5,869 nucleotides of DNA. Origin: WLJO01 sp046597895. GTDB lineage: Bacteria; Actinomycetota; Acidimicrobiia; Acidimicrobiales; Ilumatobacteraceae. The stretch lies in the NCBI GenBank assembly GCA_046597895.1, contig JBKJJS010000199.1, positions 1 to 5,869 of the forward strand, written 5' to 3'. Below, in pieces: positions 4,472 through 5,869 of this stretch (position 1 is its first letter; each line of letters begins with the position of its first letter). Below the pieces are notes generated by a model. It was not told the origin of the DNA. It ran no database searches and saw nothing but the letters and a program-made list of their open reading frames with translations. The position numbers and the translations under genes were made by a program.

Positions 4472-5869
4472 TCACACGGCGCGAACTGCGACGACGGGTT
4501 CCGATCCTTCCGAGAGTTCAGCGTCGACGGCGACGGACAGGGTCTCGCCGAGCACGAGCACCCGGTGGGCGGCCAGCGCGTCGAGCCACGCCTGTGGACC
4601 CCGAACGGACAGGTGGATGCGGTCGCTGACGGCGAGACCGGCCCCGCGCCGGGCCTGTTGCACGAGCCGTACGAGGTCGCGGGCCAGACCCTCTTGCTCC
4701 AGCTCCGGAGTCAGGGTGGTGTCGAGTACGACGATGCCGAAGTTACCCGGCAGTGCCGCACACACCCCGCGACCCGACGGGACCATCCGCTGTTCGTACT
4801 CCCCCGGCTCGAGGACGAAGCCTCCGGCCGCAATCTTGTCGCCGTCGAGGGTCCACTCGCCGTTCTTGACCGCTCGAATCACCTTCTGCGTGTCAGCACC
4901 GAGGCGGGGGCCGAGCTTGGCGGGCACGACGTGCAACTCGAATGACGCGTGCTCGTCGACGGCGTTCGTGAGCACGACTTCCTTCACATTGACCTCATCG
5001 CGGATGAGGTCCCGGTGCGGGGTCAACGCATCAAGGGATCCGTGCTGGGCTACGAGCGCCGACGGGAGCGGTTGGCGAACCCGCACTCCGGCCGCCTTGC
5101 GCATGGACAGAATTGTCGAGCACACCACTCGGGCCTGGCCCATGCCAGTACGCAGGTCGCCATCGCACGGGAACGTGCCGGCCGATGGCCAGTCCGTCAG
5201 GTGCACGCTGCGTTCGCCGGTCAGGCCGCGGTACACGTGTTCGGCGGTCAGCGGTAGGAGCGGCGCCACCACCTGGCACAACGTGACGAGCGCAGTGTGC
5301 AACGTATCGATGGCGTCCTGGTCCCCTGCCCAGAACCGGTCACGGCTCCGGCGGATGTACCAGTTCGTCAGCGTGTCGAGGAAGGCCGACACCGTGTGGC
5401 ACGCACCGAAGAGGTCGTACTCGTCCATGCTGTTCGTCAGCGAGTCGACGAGCTCGTGAAGTTCCGCCATCAGATAACGATCGAGGACATCGGTCTGATC
5501 GGTGCGGAACCGCCCCGAGACACCGCCAGCGTTCGCGTACAGCGAGAGGAAGTACCAACTGTTCCAGAGCGGCAGGATCACGTGACGAACGGTGTCCCGG
5601 ATTCCCTGCTCGGTCACGGAGAAGTCGGCACCGCGCAGCACGGCCGCCGAAAGCAGGTGCCAACGCATCGCGTCCGAGCCGTACGTGTCGAACATGGACA
5701 TCGGGTCCGGATAGTTCTGAAGGCTCTTCGACATCTTCTGGCCGTCGTCACCGAGGACGACACCGTGGCTCACACACGCCCGGAACGCCGGGCGGTCGAA
5801 CAATGCCGTCGCCAAGACATGCAGTGTGTAGAACCACCCTCGGGTCTGGGCGATGTACTCGACGATGAA
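4472..5869 (-). CDS. ileS: Isoleucyl-tRNA synthetase, C-terminal 465 residues
   Basis: A class I aminoacyl-tRNA synthetase that charges tRNA-Ile in the cytoplasm. The reading frame is open to the right edge, so the catalytic HIGH motif and editing domain lie outside. Fragment numbering starts at position 5869. QTRGWFYTL (8-16) closes the active site, followed by the signature loop KMSKS (45-49, positions 5723-5737) in GDDGQKMSKSLQNYPDP. Next is the anticodon-binding helical domain (LPLWNSWYFLSLYA, 99-112; TNWYIRRSRDRFW, 168-180; VAPLLPLTAEHVYRGL, 201-216). The C-terminal domain contains RKAAGVRVRQPL, DEVNVKEVVL and LARDLVRLVQQARRGAGLAV. I see no CxxC zinc-binding pair at the C-terminus. The motif wording matches the type 2 (eukaryote-like) IleRS found in mycobacteria and other actinobacteria; this subtype call rests on recognition, not alignment. 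The stop is TGA at 4472-4474. The DksA-like gene starts 56 bp downstream. Confidence 0.96.
   Translation of the reverse strand, partial: FIVEYIAQTRGWFYTLHVLATALFDRPAFRACVSHGVVLGDDGQKMSKSLQNYPDPMSMFDTYGSDAMRWHLLSAAVLRGADFSVTEQGIRDTVRHVILPLWNSWYFLSLYANAGGVSGRFRTDQTDVLDRYLMAELHELVDSLTNSMDEYDLFGACHTVSAFLDTLTNWYIRRSRDRFWAGDQDAIDTLHTALVTLCQVVAPLLPLTAEHVYRGLTGERSVHLTDWPSAGTFPCDGDLRTGMGQARVVCSTILSMRKAAGVRVRQPLPSALVAQHGSLDALTPHRDLIRDEVNVKEVVLTNAVDEHASFELHVVPAKLGPRLGADTQKVIRAVKNGEWTLDGDKIAAGGFVLEPGEYEQRMVPSGRGVCAALPGNFGIVVLDTTLTPELEQEGLARDLVRLVQQARRGAGLAVSDRIHLSVRGPQAWLDALAAHRVLVLGETLSVAVDAELSEGSEPVVAVRAV

Noticed and set aside
3969..5459. A 496-codon open frame on the plus strand
   Set aside because: It is antisense to ileS and the DksA-like gene, whose motifs are clear. 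The translation is Arg/Ser-rich with no recognisable domain, as expected for a shadow frame in high-GC DNA.

Overview
The window is high-GC and gene-dense, and reads as a chromosomal housekeeping segment of an actinobacterium, plausibly of the Acidimicrobiia type. Three things point there. The left edge encodes a Bpa-type bacterial proteasome activator, a family known from proteasome-bearing actinobacteria. The isoleucyl-tRNA synthetase looks like the type 2 (eukaryote-like) form. The order ileS, DksA-like protein, lspA, RluA-family pseudouridine synthase matches, as I recall it, the arrangement in Streptomyces. The class-level assignment is inference; no rRNA or other taxonomic marker is present.

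Layout, right to left on the minus strand: the C-terminal 465 residues of ileS (cut by the right edge) are followed by a 56-bp gap carrying a strong Shine-Dalgarno sequence. Then come a DksA/TraR-like protein with an Ala-Pro-Lys-rich N-terminal half, lspA (signal peptidase II) and an RluA-family 23S rRNA pseudouridine synthase. The last three genes are joined by 4-nt stop/start overlaps (GTGA, ATGA), so this is very likely one translationally coupled operon. Further left, still on the minus strand, are an alkaline-phosphatase-superfamily (nucleotide pyrophosphatase/phosphodiesterase-like) gene and the partial bpa gene, probably co-transcribed.

The only plus-strand gene is a small Rrf2-family regulator between these two blocks. 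It diverges from the phosphatase gene across a roughly 106-bp region with candidate promoter and operator elements. It converges on the pseudouridine synthase gene, and the two coding ends overlap by 23 bp.

I found no mobile element, CRISPR array, tRNA, rRNA or clearly foreign gene, and no convincing new multi-gene system. The points most worth a second look are a DksA-like protein in which all four zinc-finger cysteines are replaced, a pentapeptide repeat tract built from two synonymous 15-bp unit types, an Rrf2 regulator that keeps only two of the three usual cluster cysteines, a probably leaderless GTG start for that regulator, and the overlapping convergent gene ends.
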